A stretch of DNA of 64,000 nt from Marinobacter maritimus (GCF_007671675.1 NZ_VCGW01000005.1:1-64000); one strand, 5' to 3'. Positions 8,543 through 19,795 are shown, counted from the first letter of the stretch. A program made the numbers and translations. The notes: a model not told the origin generated them from the sequence alone.

Positions 8543-8848
8543 CATCTCCATCCGGTAAATCTCGTACGCAGGCTCTTCATAAGGATGGGCCTGCTTGAGT
8601 GCTTCAACCGCCTGCCTGATCAGCTCATCCTTACAAACGAGCTCAACCTTGAACTCACTCACAACCTCCAGCGTGTCTTTTTCTCCCAGAAAAGGCCTGC
8701 TGCCCTCCCGCGGTCGGAACTGTCCCTGCCCAAGACATTGCCACGCACAGGAATCATAATCGCCAATGCACCCGGCACCAATATTGAAGAGTGCCTGTTT
8801 GGTTTTCTCCAGGTGCGTTTCTGGTACGAAATAGCATATTTTGTACAT
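8537..8848 (-). CDS. NIF3/YqfO N-terminal-domain-like protein
   Basis: This 103-residue protein has the features of the CutA-like ferredoxin-fold domain found inserted in NIF3/YqfO proteins and also as stand-alone bacterial proteins. Visible are an N-terminal YKICYFVPETHLEKTKQALF strand-helix, a glycine/cysteine-rich IGAGCIGDYDSCAW turn and a C-terminal AHPYEEPAYEIY motif. The AHPYEE block is highly typical. No biochemical role is established. GGAGAAGG precedes the ATG. Confidence 0.78.
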   Translation of the reverse strand: MYKICYFVPETHLEKTKQALFNIGAGCIGDYDSCAWQCLGQGQFRPREGSRPFLGEKDTLEVVSEFKVELVCKDELIRQAVEALKQAHPYEEPAYEIYRMEML

Positions 8849-8900
8849 GCGAACCTTCTCCGAACAGGATATTTTTTGTACAGATTAATAGCTTAGGTAC

Positions 8901-8923
8901 TTACCCACAGATTCTGTGGATAA
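8901..8923. promoter_or_regulatory. Pair of inverted DnaA-box-like sequences
   Basis: TTACCCACA (8901-8909) and TGTGGATAA (8915-8923) form an inverted pair. The second is the reverse complement of the consensus DnaA box TTATCCACA and the first differs at one base. They head the gene-poor interval 8849-9193, which is A+T-rich and otherwise holds nothing I can support. No further box cluster or origin-type genes lie nearby, so a DnaA titration or regulatory site is possible, but chance is not excluded. Confidence 0.35.
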
Positions 8924-9193
8924 CTCTGGGGAAAGTTTTAGGGAACCCCGCTCCAAACCCCGTATTTACTGCCCTCGCGTTAAATTGGCGACAAATTCAC
9001 CTGATATATTTTATTGTTATTTTTCAACGCCTTATACCCGCCGATTAAAAAATGAACCTGTATCACCTGTATTGTTCAGAGAACGCACAGGGAACCGCCT
9101 GAGATGTGCATAAACATATTGAGTCAAGGGCTATTTCCGCAATATAACGATTTTTTTCACTTGAAAAACACAAAAAACTCCGGATCGCACCCA

Positions 9194-9248
9194 CAAAAAA
9201 ACCGGCTTTTGAATTGCACCCTGTCGAGGGCCTCCAAAGCCGGTTTTT
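9194..9248 (-). terminator. Rho-independent terminator of purL
   Basis: A 13-bp stem pairs 9197-9209 with 9236-9248 (AAAACCGGCTTT type arms) around a 26-base loop, with a T-tract on the minus strand after the stem. It begins 14 bases beyond the purL stop codon and so fits as its terminator. The tails on both sides would let it work in both directions. Confidence 0.8.
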
Positions 9249-9262
9249 CAACCAGAATTCGG

Positions 9263-12200
9263 TTAACCGAACCAGCGTCTCGCATTTCTAAACATGCGAA
9301 TCCACGAACCATCTTCCTGCCAATCCTTCGGGCGCCACGAGTGCTGAGCAGCGCGGAATACGCGCTCCGGGTGCGGCATCATTATCGTGATACGACCATC
9401 GCGCGTGGTGGCACCTGCAATGCCACTCTCCGAGCCGTTAGGATTGTAAGGATAACGAACCGTTGCCTGACCTCTGTTGTCCACGAAGCGAAGTGCTATT
9501 CGCTCGCTTTCTGCCAGATCTGCAGCAGACGCGCTTCCTGAAAACTCTACCCTGCCTTCGCCATGAGCAACGGCTATGGGCATACGGGAACCCGCCATGC
9601 CTTCGAGGAAAGCGGACGGCGACGGCGTCACTTCAACCATAGCCAGCCTGGCTTCGAACTGTTCGGACTGGTTGCGGACAAAGCGCGGCCACCCTTCACT
9701 ACCCGGAATCAGCTCGTGCAAATTGGAAAGCATCTGACAGCCGTTACACACACCGAGTGCAAGCGTGTCCTGACGGTTAAAGAAGGCTGCAAACTGGTCA
9801 CGAACACGGTCATTGAACAGTATGGACTTGGCCCAGCCCTCGCCCGCACCCAACACGTCCCCGTATGAGAATCCGCCACAAGCCACGAGACTATTGAATG
9901 CCTCAAGGCTCACCCGCCCGGAAAGCAGATCGCTCATGTGTACGTCTACAGATTCGAAGCCGGCCCGATCAAATGCGGCGGCCATCTCAACTTGACCGTT
10001 GACACCCTGCTCGCGCAGAACCGCAATTTTCGGTCGCGCCCCCGTATTAATGTAAGGCGCTGCAATGTCTTCATTCACATCGTAAGAGAGTTCGACGTGC
10101 AGGCCCGGATCATCTGCATCCAGAAGATTATCAAACTCTTCAAGGGCACAATCCGCATTGTCCCTAAGGGATTGAATACGGTAGCTGGTCTCAGACCACA
10201 GGCGCTGCAACTCAGATCGAGCGTCATCTACAACCGCTTCACCCTCAAAGGTCAGCCGCAGGCGATCGTTATCGTTCAATGTGCCTATGACGCTGATGGT
10301 GTCGCCCAACCCAGCTGCTGAAAACTGCTGCAGCACAAAATTGGTATCTTCTCTGCGCACCTGGATAACCGCTCCCAGCTCCTCATTGAACAGCTCGCGG
10401 GCAAACTGGCTGGATTCGTCCGCAAGACCGTCCAGCTTGATGTCCGCACCGGTGCGACCGGCAAAACACATCTCTGCGAGAGTCACATACAAGCCGCCAT
10501 CGGAGCGGTCGTGATAGGCGAGGATCTTGTCGTCAGTATTCAGGCCCTGTATGGCTGCGAAAAACGCTTTGATGTCCTCCGGATCGTCAATATCCGGAGC
10601 CACAGCACCAACCTGGCTATACACCTGAGCCAGAGCTGACCCGCCCAGGCGATTCTGCCCTGCGGCCAGGTCAATAAGAATAAGATCGGTTTCACCCGCA
10701 TCTTTTATCAGCTGCGGTGTTAAAGTGCGCGAAACGTCGATAACCGGCGCAAAGCCACTGATAATCAACGACAGCGGCGCCGTAACGCTCTTCTGTTCGC
10801 CGCTGTCCTCTTCCCACATGGTTTTCATGGACATGGAGTCCTTGCCCACAGGAATGGTAATCCCGAGCTCCGGGCACAGCTCCATGCCAACGGCGCGCAC
10901 TGTTTCGTAAAGGTTTTCGTCCTCACCCGGATGGCCGGCAGCAGACATCCAGTTAGCCGACAGACGAATATCAGAAAGCTTTCCAATAGACGCAGCGGCC
11001 ATGTTGGTAATAGCCTCACCCACAGCCATCCGGCCAGATGCGGGCGCATCAATGGTTGCAATCGGCGTGCGCTCACCCATGGCCATAGCCTCACCGGCCA
11101 GCACGTCAAAAGAAGTTGCCGTGACTGCAACATCGCTTACCGGCACCTGCCAGGGGCCCACCATCTGGTCACGCGCCACAAGCCCGGTAATCGTGCGATC
11201 ACCGATGGTTATCAGGAAACTCTTCGAACCGACTGAAGGAAGCCGCAACACTCTGCGGATCGCGTCATTCAGATCAACTTTCGTAGAATCAAATACCGGC
11301 TTGGTAAATGATGTCCGGTTAACACTCCGGTGCATGCGAGGCGGCTTGCCAAAGAGCACATCCATCGGCAGATCAACAGGCTTGTCGTTAAAATAGGAAT
11401 CGCTCAGTTCGAGGTAATGGGCTTCAGTTGCCTCACCAATGACTGCATAAGGGCAACGTTCCCGACGGCACAGTGCATCGAAAAGCTCCAGATTTTCTGG
11501 AGCAACCGCCATAACGTAGCGTTCCTGGGATTCATTACACCAGATTTCCAGTGGTGACATGCCGGGCTCGTCGCTGGGAATATCCCGCAATTCGAACTTT
11601 CCGCCACGGCCACCATCTTTCACCAGTTCCGGCATGGCGTTGGAAAGGCCGCCAGCGCCTACGTCGTGAATGAAGCACATGGGATTTTTCTCGCCCATTT
11701 GCCAGCAGCGGTCAATTACTTCCTGACAGCGGCGCTCCATCTCCGGGTTATCACGCTGCACGGATGCGAAATCAAGGTTCTCGTTGCTGGAGCCGGAATC
11801 CATGGAGGAAGCAGCGCTCCCTCCAAGGCCGATAAGCATGGAAGGCCCACCTAGCACGATGAGTTTGGCGCCGACTGGTATCTCACCTTTTTCCACGTGT
11901 TCTGCGCGAATATTACCAAGACCGCCGGCAATCATGATGGGCTTGTGATAGCCCCGCACTTCGTTACCCGCCGGGCCGGCAACCCTCTCTTCAAATGTCC
12001 GGAAGTAGCCGGCTATATTAGGACGACCAAACTCGTTATTGAATGCGGCGCCACCAATTGGCCCCTCAATCATGATATCCAGCGCGGAAGCGATTCGATC
12101 GGGTTTACCGTAATTGATTTCCCAAGGCTGAGAGTCGTCTGGCAGATTGAGGTTAGAGACGGTAAAACCTGTAAGCCCCGCCTTCGGCTTGGAGCCACGT

Positions 12201-13168
12201 CCGGTTGCGCCTTCATCACGAATCTCACCGCCCGAACCCGTTGCCGCGCCTGCGGCTGGCGCAATTGCGGTCGGGTGGTTGTGAGTCTCCACCTTCATAA
12301 GAATGTGAATATCTTCCTGATTATAACCGTAAACACCGGTTACAGGATCCGGGAAGAAACGCCCGCCACGACTGCCACGAATAACAGAGGCGTTATCTTT
12401 GTAGGCAGACAACACACCTTCGCTGTTCATCTCGAAGGTGTTCCGGATCATGGCGAACAGTGATTTTTCCTGCCCCTCACCATCAATATCCCAGGATGCA
12501 TTGAATATTTTGTGGCGACAGTGCTCTGAGTTTGCCTGGGCAAACATCATCAGCTCAACGTCGGTCGGATCCCGCTCGAGACTGACAAACGACTTCACCA
12601 GGTAATCGATTTCGTCATCTGCCAGCGCAAGACCCAGACGCATGTTTGCATCTACCAACGCCTTTCGGCCGCCCGCCAGTACGGATACCCGCTCTAACGG
12701 GCGTGGCTCTTCATGGCTGAACAACAGTTGGGCACCGCCCATCTCGTGGAAGACTTTCTGGGTCATGCGATCATGCAGCAGCGCTGCAACCTTTTCGCGC
12801 TGATCCAGGCCAAGCTTCTTGCTGGCTCTGATATAAAAAGCCGTGCCGCGTTCGATGCGCTGAATCTGGCGCAAACCGCAATTACGTGCAATATCGGTTG
12901 CCTTGCTGGACCATGGAGACAGGGTTCCTGGGCGTGGCACAACGAGAAACAGCACGCCATCCGGCTCTTCGCCCGGCACGCTGGGCCCGTAGGTCAGGAG
13001 CCGATCAAGAATGGCCTGCTCGGAATCAGAGAGGGCGCCCTCAAGATCCACAAAGTGCATGAATTCGGCATAAACATGCTCAATCTCCGGCACGATGGCC
13101 CGAATTTTGGCGAACAGTTTATGAGAGCGGAAAGGCGAAAGCGCGGGTGCGCCGCGAAGTTCAAGCAT
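9263..13168 (-). CDS. purL: Phosphoribosylformylglycinamidine synthase PurL
   Basis: This large single-chain PurL converts FGAR, glutamine and ATP to FGAM in purine synthesis. It has an N-terminal domain starting [13 protein letters not shown], an FGAM synthase core with [33 protein letters not shown], and a C-terminal class I glutaminase. That domain shows the nucleophile in [12 protein letters not shown] and a downstream [16 protein letters not shown]. The frame stays open to 13228, but alignment to E. coli PurL places the start at the ATG at 13166-13168, giving about 1301 residues. It is divergent from mltF across a ~280-base gap and ends in a strong terminator. Confidence 0.96.
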   Translation of the reverse strand: MLELRGAPALSPFRSHKLFAKIRAIVPEIEHVYAEFMHFVDLEGALSDSEQAILDRLLTYGPSVPGEEPDGVLFLVVPRPGTLSPWSSKATDIARNCGLRQIQRIERGTAFYIRASKKLGLDQREKVAALLHDRMTQKVFHEMGGAQLLFSHEEPRPLERVSVLAGGRKALVDANMRLGLALADDEIDYLVKSFVSLERDPTDVELMMFAQANSEHCRHKIFNASWDIDGEGQEKSLFAMIRNTFEMNSEGVLSAYKDNASVIRGSRGGRFFPDPVTGVYGYNQEDIHILMKVETHNHPTAIAPAAGAATGSGGEIRDEGATGRGSKPKAGLTGFTVSNLNLPDDSQPWEINYGKPDRIASALDIMIEGPIGGAAFNNEFGRPNIAGYFRTFEERVAGPAGNEVRGYHKPIMIAGGLGNIRAEHVEKGEIPVGAKLIVLGGPSMLIGLGGSAASSMDSGSSNENLDFASVQRDNPEMERRCQEVIDRCWQMGEKNPMCFIHDVGAGGLSNAMPELVKDGGRGGKFELRDIPSDEPGMSPLEIWCNESQERYVMAVAPENLELFDALCRRERCPYAVIGEATEAHYLELSDSYFNDKPVDLPMDVLFGKPPRMHRSVNRTSFTKPVFDSTKVDLNDAIRRVLRLPSVGSKSFLITIGDRTITGLVARDQMVGPWQVPVSDVAVTATSFDVLAGEAMAMGERTPIATIDAPASGRMAVGEAITNMAAASIGKLSDIRLSANWMSAAGHPGEDENLYETVRAVGMELCPELGITIPVGKDSMSMKTMWEEDSGEQKSVTAPLSLIISGFAPVIDVSRTLTPQLIKDAGETDLILIDLAAGQNRLGGSALAQVYSQVGAVAPDIDDPEDIKAFFAAIQGLNTDDKILAYHDRSDGGLYVTLAEMCFAGRTGADIKLDGLADESSQFARELFNEELGAVIQVRREDTNFVLQQFSAAGLGDTISVIGTLNDNDRLRLTFEGEAVVDDARSELQRLWSETSYRIQSLRDNADCALEEFDNLLDADDPGLHVELSYDVNEDIAAPYINTGARPKIAVLREQGVNGQVEMAAAFDRAGFESVDVHMSDLLSGRVSLEAFNSLVACGGFSYGDVLGAGEGWAKSILFNDRVRDQFAAFFNRQDTLALGVCNGCQMLSNLHELIPGSEGWPRFVRNQSEQFEARLAMVEVTPSPSAFLEGMAGSRMPIAVAHGEGRVEFSGSASAADLAESERIALRFVDNRGQATVRYPYNPNGSESGIAGATTRDGRITIMMPHPERVFRAAQHSWRPKDWQEDGSWIRMFRNARRWFG

Positions 13169-13447
13169 GATATCAACCTGTATCGCGCGAAACGGGGAAG
13201 TCCGGGTGCATTCTGAGAAGGCGCACATGATACTTGAAAGCAGCGCCGGGATACAGCGCGGAAACGTTATTCACCTCGAGTGCAATTGACATTATTTTGC
13301 ATAGTTATTGATCAACTTCATTGACCCTTCGTCCGGCAGCATGGATTATTAGAACGTGGACATGGAGACCACACCCGAAAAGACACCGGATGCCGCCAGC
13401 CATTGTGCGTGCATCCCGATGATCCAGCGGTAACGGAGAACAGGGAC

Positions 13448-14968
13448 TTGCGCAGAATCCTGACTGCACGCTACTTAGCGACGGCCAACAAATATCTCAT
13501 CGCTTGCACCTTTGCCCTGCTGACCCTCTCCGGGTGCAGTCAGCCAAGCACGTTGCAGGAAATCCGGAACGAAGGTGTGCTGCACGTTATTACCCGGGTT
13601 GCGCCCTCCATATACTACGAGGGGCGCGACGGGCCAACGGGCTATGACTTTGAATTAGCCAAGCTCTTTGCTGAAGAACTTGGTGTTGAACTCAGACTAC
13701 GCGTTGCCGAAGACAACACGGAAGTGCTTTCCGTGCTTTCCAAAGACTTTGCCCACATCGGGCTGGCTGGCCTCTCTGCGCAACCCTTGTTCGAAAACCA
13801 TTACAAGACACTTCCTACCGGCATCGAAGCCCAGTCCATCGTCGTCTACAATCGCGACGCGGAGCGCCCGGAGGCTCTTGGGGATCTTGCCGGTGAGACC
13901 CTGCATCTGGTCTCTGACAGCAATCATGAATATCAGCTTCAGGCACTTGCAGACGCGGCTCCTGACATCCACTGGCAGGTCCATCCTGGCCTGGATGCCG
14001 CCGGTGTTCTTGATCGTGTAGAGTCCGGTGAACTGTCTTATGCAATTGTCTCCTCCAATGAGCTTGAGCTTAACCACGTATTTTTTCCCCAGGTAAAACA
14101 AGGCTTTGCCCTTGGCGACGCCAAGGAACTGGCATGGCTATTCCCCGCAAACCAGGACGACTCGCTGATTAGTGCAGCAAAAGCATTTATCGAGAAAATG
14201 CAGGCTGATGGCACCATTGCGCAGCTCTCTGAACGCTTTTACGGCCACCTGGACCACCTTAACTATGTGGGCGCGCGCACGTTCATGCACCACGTGGAAA
14301 ACCGCTTACCCGACTATGAAACTTTGTTCAGGGATAATGCGTCGATATTCAGTATGGACTGGCGCTTGCTCGCCGCCATTGGTTATCAGGAGTCACACTG
14401 GCGCCCCAATGCGGTCTCGCCAACCGGTGTCCGTGGACTGATGATGCTGACTCGCAACACAGCGAACTACATCGGAATTAATAACCGGCTGGACGCAGAA
14501 GAAAGCATTCAGGGTGGGGCCAAGTACTTCCGCATGGTTCACGAAAGAATTCCGGAACGCATAGCCGAGCCTGATAGAACCTGGTTTGCTTTGGCCTCCT
14601 ACAACGTAGGTTACGGGCACCTGGAAGATGCCCGCAGGTTAACTGAGGGAGCTGGCAAAAACCCTGATCGCTGGATGGATGTAAAGGAGTTTCTGCCATT
14701 GCTGGCGCAGAAGGAGTGGTACAAAAAAACCCGCTTTGGTTACGCCCGCGGCCACGAACCTGTCCTCTACGTACAGAACATTCGCCGTTACTATGATGTT
14801 CTGGCGCGAATGATGAAGCCTACCGAGGACACCCCCGCCACAGATTCACCGTATGTCGGTTTGGAGCAGGGCTCTGAAGGGAGAGCTTTTGGACAGTTGT
14901 CCGAAGAAGGGGCTGACATGCGTGCCAGCCTGCCCCCGGAGCTGGGGATGATACCGCCAACACTCTGA
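13448..14968 (+). CDS. mltF: Membrane-bound lytic murein transglycosylase F
   Basis: MltF is an outer-membrane lipoprotein that cleaves peptidoglycan to 1,6-anhydromuropeptides. After a hydrophobic signal comes the lipobox LSGC (Cys30 from the chosen start). Next is a solute-binding-like domain (LQEIRNEGVLHVITRVAPSIYYEG...GYDFELAKLFAEEL). The C-terminal SLT domain has the catalytic Glu in GYQESHWRPNAVSPTGVRGLMMLT and the ASYNVGYGHLEDA motif. The frame opens at a TTG at 13403, but GGAG at about 13435 favours the TTG at 13448. The ~280 bases between it and purL hold both genes' promoters; no motif is clear. Confidence 0.9.
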   Translation: MRRILTARYLATANKYLIACTFALLTLSGCSQPSTLQEIRNEGVLHVITRVAPSIYYEGRDGPTGYDFELAKLFAEELGVELRLRVAEDNTEVLSVLSKDFAHIGLAGLSAQPLFENHYKTLPTGIEAQSIVVYNRDAERPEALGDLAGETLHLVSDSNHEYQLQALADAAPDIHWQVHPGLDAAGVLDRVESGELSYAIVSSNELELNHVFFPQVKQGFALGDAKELAWLFPANQDDSLISAAKAFIEKMQADGTIAQLSERFYGHLDHLNYVGARTFMHHVENRLPDYETLFRDNASIFSMDWRLLAAIGYQESHWRPNAVSPTGVRGLMMLTRNTANYIGINNRLDAEESIQGGAKYFRMVHERIPERIAEPDRTWFALASYNVGYGHLEDARRLTEGAGKNPDRWMDVKEFLPLLAQKEWYKKTRFGYARGHEPVLYVQNIRRYYDVLARMMKPTEDTPATDSPYVGLEQGSEGRAFGQLSEEGADMRASLPPELGMIPPTL

Positions 14969-14971
14969 CGC

Positions 14972-15457
14972 CTACCTGCGAGAATCGTGTGGTTCACTGG
15001 CCTCAAGCGCTCGCTCCACTTGGCTCGCCGAAAATCCACGACGAGTCAGGAAGCGGGCCTGACGCACCTTTTCATCCCAGTCCTTACTCAGATCCGACAA
15101 GCCGAAACGCTTCTCTCTCAGTAACGTTGCATTGCGGATCCAGTCTTCATCAGCAAGCTCCTCAAGGCACTCCGGAGAACGATGAATACCACGCTGCTGG
15201 AGTTCTGCCAGCACTCTCAGGGGGCCGTAGCCGAGATCAATACGCTGGCGGGAATAAACATCCGCAAAACGATTATCATCCAGCCAGCCCTCGCGCTCAT
15301 AATCATCCAGGACAATAGAGATAATCGGGCCATCAAGCTTGCGCTGTCGTAACTTCAGCGCCAGCTCCTGGCGACTGTGTTCGCGACGGGCAAGAAGTCT
15401 CAGCGCTACCGAGCGCGCCTTGTACTCCTGATCGTCACTATTTTCCTGTTTTGCCAT
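14972..15457 (-). CDS. recX: Regulatory protein RecX
   Basis: RecX binds RecA filaments and modulates recombinase activity. The 161-residue protein shows repeated three-helix units: RSVALRLLARREHSRQELALKLRQRKL, then DDNRFADVYSRQRIDLGYGPLRVLAELQQRGI, and a C-terminal ARFLTRRGFSASQVERAL. The family's LGYGPLRV...LQQRGI block is clear. Here it is not next to recA, which often precedes it; it is convergent with mltF (stops three bases apart) and divergent from the DUF349 gene. Confidence 0.92.
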   Translation of the reverse strand: MAKQENSDDQEYKARSVALRLLARREHSRQELALKLRQRKLDGPIISIVLDDYEREGWLDDNRFADVYSRQRIDLGYGPLRVLAELQQRGIHRSPECLEELADEDWIRNATLLREKRFGLSDLSKDWDEKVRQARFLTRRGFSASQVERALEASEPHDSRR

Positions 15458-15599
15458 TCAGCCCTTCCCGCAAACGTTCACAAAACGCTAGACTAACCCC
15501 AATTTCAACCGTCGGCCCTGATTCCCGAATCTCCGACGACCGGTGCCGGGATACTTTGCCCGACACCGCAGACTGGTTTCAATCCCAAAGGATATCTTC

Positions 15600-18068
15600 A
15601 TGGCTGCATTCCTCCAGAAACTGTTTAAATCCCGCAAATCCATCACCGCAACTGATCGCAAAACCAAAGTTCAAGTGCAGCCGGTTGCAGCCCCAGTGGA
15701 GGACAAGCGTGCAGAACTGAGGGAAGAGCAGCTTCAGGCGCTGCAAGCGACCCCGACTCAAGAAGTCGCCGCTAGCCTTGCGATTGAAGGTTTAACAGCG
15801 GACATCCGGCTCAGAGCGGCGAACCAACTTCAGGAAGCAGAACTCCTTACGCGCGTCCAAAAGCACGCCAAAGGCCGAGATAAAGGTGTCTATCAGGTTG
15901 TGCGGCAAAAGTTGCAGCTTATTCGGGATGAGCAGTCTCGCCAGAAGGCTGTTTCCGAAACCATAACTGCGCTGATCCGCAATGCCCACGACCAGGCAAA
16001 AAGCGACGACACGAACCTCTATGAAGCCCGCCTGGACACACTCATGAACCAGTGGACCAAGGTAGAGCCCAGCGCAACACCGGATCAGCTCAGTGAGTTC
16101 CTGCAGTCGGCACATCGCTGCCGGGAACGGCTCGCTGAAATGGAAGCTGCCCGGATCGAAGAAAAACGCCAACGTGAACAGCAGCTTCAGCGCAATGAAA
16201 CTCTGGTTTTGATCGCCCGCACCCTTGAAGATCTGCGCCATCAACCTGCCGAAGAGCTCGCTTCCCTCGCCTCACTGGACGCACTTCAAAAAACCCAGGA
16301 AAATCGATGGCTTGAGGCAACCCGCGATACTCAGGTTGAAAAGCCGCAGCAGAAAACCTACGAAGCGTCGATGATGACGCTACGCAACTATATTTCAGCG
16401 ATCCGGCAGATAAACCAGGCAAAAGATGAGCTTCTCGCTCTCTCTGACTCTGTTGATCAGGAAGAGGCAAACCCGGAAAACCGCGAGCGCGCTCAGGCTC
16501 TGCTAAACGAAATCAACTGGCCCCAAGACTTCCTGGCTCCGGATTTGCTGGAGCCCGTTCGCAAGCTGGCTGGAAAACCCAAAGCTCCGGTTGAAGCAAG
16601 TGATGACGTGAAGCACCAACAGGCTTCAGCTGATAGCTTGAAAATATCTCTGGATCACCTGGAAAGCGCTCTTGAAGCCAAGCAGCTGAAAGAATCCAGA
16701 CAGCTTATGAAAACTGCCCAGCAATATTACAAAGCCCTTGATCATCGCCACGGCAAAGGCTTTCAGGCCCGCATACAACTGCTTACCGGCCAGCTCAGAG
16801 AACTGACGGACTGGCAGGGATTCGCGACCGAACCCAAACAAATGGCGTTGTGCGAGCAGATGGAACACCTGGCTGAGCAGTCCATTGAGCCAGAAGCGAA
16901 GGCAGAGCACATAAAAGAACTTCAGAAAGAGTGGCAGGAGCTGGGTGGATCGTCAGACCGCACCCTGTGGTCTCGTTTCAAGCAGGCGTCCGACAAAGCT
17001 TATGAACCCTGCAAAACTTACTTTAAAGCCAAGTCTGGCTTGAAGCAGGCAAACCTGGAAAAGCGTAAAACCATTTGTGCCGAGCTAGAGCATTTTGTTA
17101 ACGGAGCAGACTGGAGCACGGTCGACTGGAAAGCTGTCGACCGTATTTTGCAGACCGCCCGCCAGGAGTGGAAGTCGGCCTGGCCTATAGAGTTCCGGGA
17201 CAACCGTCAGGTGCAGAAACAATTTGACGATTTGCTTAAAAAGCTGGAAGCCCCCATCGATCAGGAACGCCTGAAAAACGAAGCTCTGAAACAGGTAATC
17301 GTCGAACGGGCACAGGCTCTAACTGAACACGAACCTCTGCAAGAGGCCATGAGCAAAGCCAAAGCACTACAAGCAGACTGGAAAGCCGTTGGCATTACCC
17401 GCCACAGGGAAGACCGCAAACTGTGGCAGGCATTCCGCAAAGCCTGCGATGAGGTATTTGCACGTCGCGACTCCGAGCGCTCGGAACAGCAACAAGCTTC
17501 GAAAGAGGCAGACTCATCCGCAGAAACGGTGTTGCAGCAGACAGTCAACGTAAGCTCCGATCAGGACGCTCAGTCGCTCGAGCAGGCGGCGGCTGCGTTG
17601 CGCAGCCTCGATATTGCGCAAGTTTCAGCCGGAGTAAAAGAGCGGGTCCAGCAAGAGAAGCAACGCATAAGCCAAGCTGTGGCGGCTCAAAAACTCAGGG
17701 CGGGCATCTCGGAATGGCAGACGTTTGTGCTTGCCCGTGCAGAGGGCGAAGCATCTGCGGATCGCAAGCTCCCGGGCAAGTGGGCCGCACTGGCAGAAAG
17801 CGCGGGCGTATTGGATGATCAGGAGCTGGTTATTCGTGCAGAAATCCTGGCCGGCGTGTCATCGCCGGAAAAAGACCAGAACAAACGTATGGAAATACAG
17901 GTTCAGCGCTTGGCAGAAGGCATGGGTTCAGCAGAAAAAGCGGACAGCGCCCTCCAGAGCATCGAAGCCCTGGTCGCAAGCTGGTGCATTCAGTCTGCAG
18001 GCCAGCCTGCCGACCCTGCTCTGGCAAGCCGTTTGAACAATGCGCTGAACAACCTGATCACGAATTGA
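15600..18068 (+). CDS. DUF349 repeat protein, long helical
   Basis: This protein of about 822 residues is almost wholly helical, rich in Q, E, K and A. It contains repeats of the DUF349 type, each with a W-x5-G core (LQKEWQELGGSSDRTLWSRFKQASDKAYEPC; ALQADWKAVGITRHREDRKLWQAFRKACDEVFARR). These lie in the second half, after coiled-coil-like sequence. No catalytic motif or signal peptide is visible, so it is probably cytoplasmic; function is unknown. A GTG at 15543 extends the frame, but AAAGGA about nine bases before the ATG at 15600 and the MAAFLQKLFKSRK start are more convincing. Confidence 0.8.
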   Translation: MAAFLQKLFKSRKSITATDRKTKVQVQPVAAPVEDKRAELREEQLQALQATPTQEVAASLAIEGLTADIRLRAANQLQEAELLTRVQKHAKGRDKGVYQVVRQKLQLIRDEQSRQKAVSETITALIRNAHDQAKSDDTNLYEARLDTLMNQWTKVEPSATPDQLSEFLQSAHRCRERLAEMEAARIEEKRQREQQLQRNETLVLIARTLEDLRHQPAEELASLASLDALQKTQENRWLEATRDTQVEKPQQKTYEASMMTLRNYISAIRQINQAKDELLALSDSVDQEEANPENRERAQALLNEINWPQDFLAPDLLEPVRKLAGKPKAPVEASDDVKHQQASADSLKISLDHLESALEAKQLKESRQLMKTAQQYYKALDHRHGKGFQARIQLLTGQLRELTDWQGFATEPKQMALCEQMEHLAEQSIEPEAKAEHIKELQKEWQELGGSSDRTLWSRFKQASDKAYEPCKTYFKAKSGLKQANLEKRKTICAELEHFVNGADWSTVDWKAVDRILQTARQEWKSAWPIEFRDNRQVQKQFDDLLKKLEAPIDQERLKNEALKQVIVERAQALTEHEPLQEAMSKAKALQADWKAVGITRHREDRKLWQAFRKACDEVFARRDSERSEQQQASKEADSSAETVLQQTVNVSSDQDAQSLEQAAAALRSLDIAQVSAGVKERVQQEKQRISQAVAAQKLRAGISEWQTFVLARAEGEASADRKLPGKWAALAESAGVLDDQELVIRAEILAGVSSPEKDQNKRMEIQVQRLAEGMGSAEKADSALQSIEALVASWCIQSAGQPADPALASRLNNALNNLITN

Positions 18069-18074
18069 TCGCTT

Positions 18075-18090
18075 TTTGACCAAAGTCTAA
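18075..18090. promoter_or_regulatory. Inverted repeat TTTGAC-CAAA-GTCTAA
   Basis: This 16-base imperfect palindrome matches the core of the hcm palindrome (TTAGAC-N4-GTCTAA) at 11 of 12 arm positions and shares its CAAA centre with a site at 41048-41063. It lies between the stops of the convergent DUF349 and comFB genes, about 500 bases upstream of the thiolase gene. Its role is unknown. Confidence 0.25.
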
Positions 18091-18105
18091 TCAGAACATA
18101 AGCAC

Positions 18106-18134
18106 AGAGAGCATCACTCCCGCTGATGCTCTCT
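18106..18134. terminator. 11-bp stem-loop overlapping the comFB stop codon
   Basis: AGAGAGCATCA (18106-18116) pairs perfectly with TGATGCTCTCT (18124-18134) around the seven-base loop CTCCCGC. It lies between the convergent DUF349 and comFB genes and includes the comFB stop. There is no T-tract on either strand, so it is not a classical intrinsic terminator; it may stall polymerase or protect 3' ends. Confidence 0.4.
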
Positions 18135-18377
18135 GACGAATTCCCTGGCGCCCTGAACAGCAGCCAGGGATTTCTCTTTCATCCCCCTGAGTTCTTCATC
18201 AGCCAGATAAAACATCATATCAATGGTGTGCCTGTAATACCGCGGTGGCAGCCGGTTCAGGGCCACGCACATCACGTCGGTCAGAAAGTCCGCGGTATCC
18301 CCCGGCTCTCTCGTCGCATCAATAGCGTCCAGCACCAGGCGTTCGTAAAAATTATCAATGGCATCTCTGAAAGACAT
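18114..18377 (-). CDS. ComFB-family late competence protein
   Basis: This 87-residue protein matches the ComFB family: DVMCVALNRLPPRYYRHTIDMMFYL is the characteristic core (cysteine, LNRLPPRY). It is mostly helical with no signal peptide. Some ComFB proteins are reported to bind cyclic dinucleotides, which is known from the family and not visible here. The family name comes from Bacillus competence; no competence genes are nearby. It is convergent with the DUF349 gene. Confidence 0.75.
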   Translation of the reverse strand: MSFRDAIDNFYERLVLDAIDATREPGDTADFLTDVMCVALNRLPPRYYRHTIDMMFYLADEELRGMKEKSLAAVQGAREFVREHQRE

Positions 18378-18586
18378 GACTCTGTGCCTCCTGATTCTGC
18401 ATGGGAACCTCTGGAAAGCTTCACCTGTATTTAAACAATAGAACCCCCGGCCTCACCTGTCATGGTCTCTGAGCAATTTCGCCAATCCGATTGGCAGGCC
18501 GCGTCATTACCCGCAATGCTATCAAAGAGCTATGGTGTTGCTTCTTACAGGTCACCCACAAAGCAATCATCATCAGAGGAAAATCA

Positions 18587-19795
18587 ATGACCACCGAGGC
18601 GTATATCTTCGACGCGGTCCGCACTCCCAGAGGGCGTGGAAAGAAAGACGGATCTCTGCACAATGTAAAACCCATCGCATTACTGACCACTGTGCTCAAT
18701 GCGCTGCAGCAGAGAAACAACCTGGATACAGCGCAGATAGACGACATCGTGATGGGGTGTGTTACGGCCGTTGGTGATCAGGGCGCTGACATCGCAAAAA
18801 CCGCAGCCTTGGCCGCCGATTGGGACGAAAAAGTGGCGGGTGTAACTCTGAACCGTTTCTGCGCCTCGGGCCTTGAGGCGGTTAACATGGCCGCGATGAA
18901 AGTGCGTTCAGGCTGGGAAGACATGGTCGTTGCTGGCGGCGTGGAATCCATGTCCCGCATACCCATGGGATCCGATGGCGGGGCCTGGGCGATGGACCCG
19001 CAAACCAACCTGCATACAGGCTTCATGCCCCAGGGTATTGGCGCAGACCTTATTGCGACTCTGGAAGGCTTCAGTCGCGAGGATGTTGACGGCTTCGCGG
19101 TAAGATCCCAGCAAAAAGCGGCCAATGCCTGGAAGCAGGGTTACTTTTCCAAATCGGTCATTCCGGTCACAGATCAGAGCGGTGTTGTCATCCTCGACCA
19201 CGATGAACACATAAGGAGCGACACCACCGTTGAGTCCCTCTCGAGCCTCAAGCCATCCTTCCAGATGATGGGCGAAATGGGCTTTAACAGTGTAGCCAGT
19301 GAAAAATACCACTACGTAGAAAAAATCACTCATGTTCACCACGCTGGCAACTCCTCCGGCATGGTGGATGGCGCCACCGGCATTCTTATTGGCAGTGAAG
19401 CAAAGGGTAAGGCCATGGGCCTCAAGCCCCGGGCCCGCATCGTTGCAACTGCGGTCACCAGCACCGACCCTACCATCATGCTCACTGGTCCTGCTCCAGC
19501 GACCCTGAAGGCACTGGAAAAAGCCGGCATGACCGTTGATCAGATTGATCTGTTTGAAGTAAACGAAGCCTTTGCCTCTGTGGTGATGCGCTTCCAGAAG
19601 GAGCTTTCGGTTCCCGATGACAAAGTGAATGTAAACGGCGGTGCAATCGCCATGGGTCACCCCCTCGGCGCCACCGGCGCAATGATTCTGGGCACCTTGC
19701 TGGACGAACTGGAGCGCCGTGAGTTGCGCTTTGGTCTGGCGACGCTTTGCGTTGGCGGCGGCATGGGTATTGCCACCATCATTGAGCGGGTCTGA
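18587..19795 (+). CDS. Acetyl-CoA C-acyltransferase (thiolase)
   Basis: This thiolase of about 402 residues performs the final cleavage of beta-oxidation or the reverse acetyl-CoA condensation. The nucleophilic Cys lies in [19 protein letters not shown]. The active-site His is in [18 protein letters not shown] and the second Cys in [16 protein letters not shown]. The frame extends to 18491, but AGAGGA six bases before the ATG at 18587 and the typical start [15 protein letters not shown] fix the start. It precedes the FadB/FadJ-type gene by 32 bases, clearly one operon. Confidence 0.92.
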   Translation: MTTEAYIFDAVRTPRGRGKKDGSLHNVKPIALLTTVLNALQQRNNLDTAQIDDIVMGCVTAVGDQGADIAKTAALAADWDEKVAGVTLNRFCASGLEAVNMAAMKVRSGWEDMVVAGGVESMSRIPMGSDGGAWAMDPQTNLHTGFMPQGIGADLIATLEGFSREDVDGFAVRSQQKAANAWKQGYFSKSVIPVTDQSGVVILDHDEHIRSDTTVESLSSLKPSFQMMGEMGFNSVASEKYHYVEKITHVHHAGNSSGMVDGATGILIGSEAKGKAMGLKPRARIVATAVTSTDPTIMLTGPAPATLKALEKAGMTVDQIDLFEVNEAFASVVMRFQKELSVPDDKVNVNGGAIAMGHPLGATGAMILGTLLDELERRELRFGLATLCVGGGMGIATIIERV

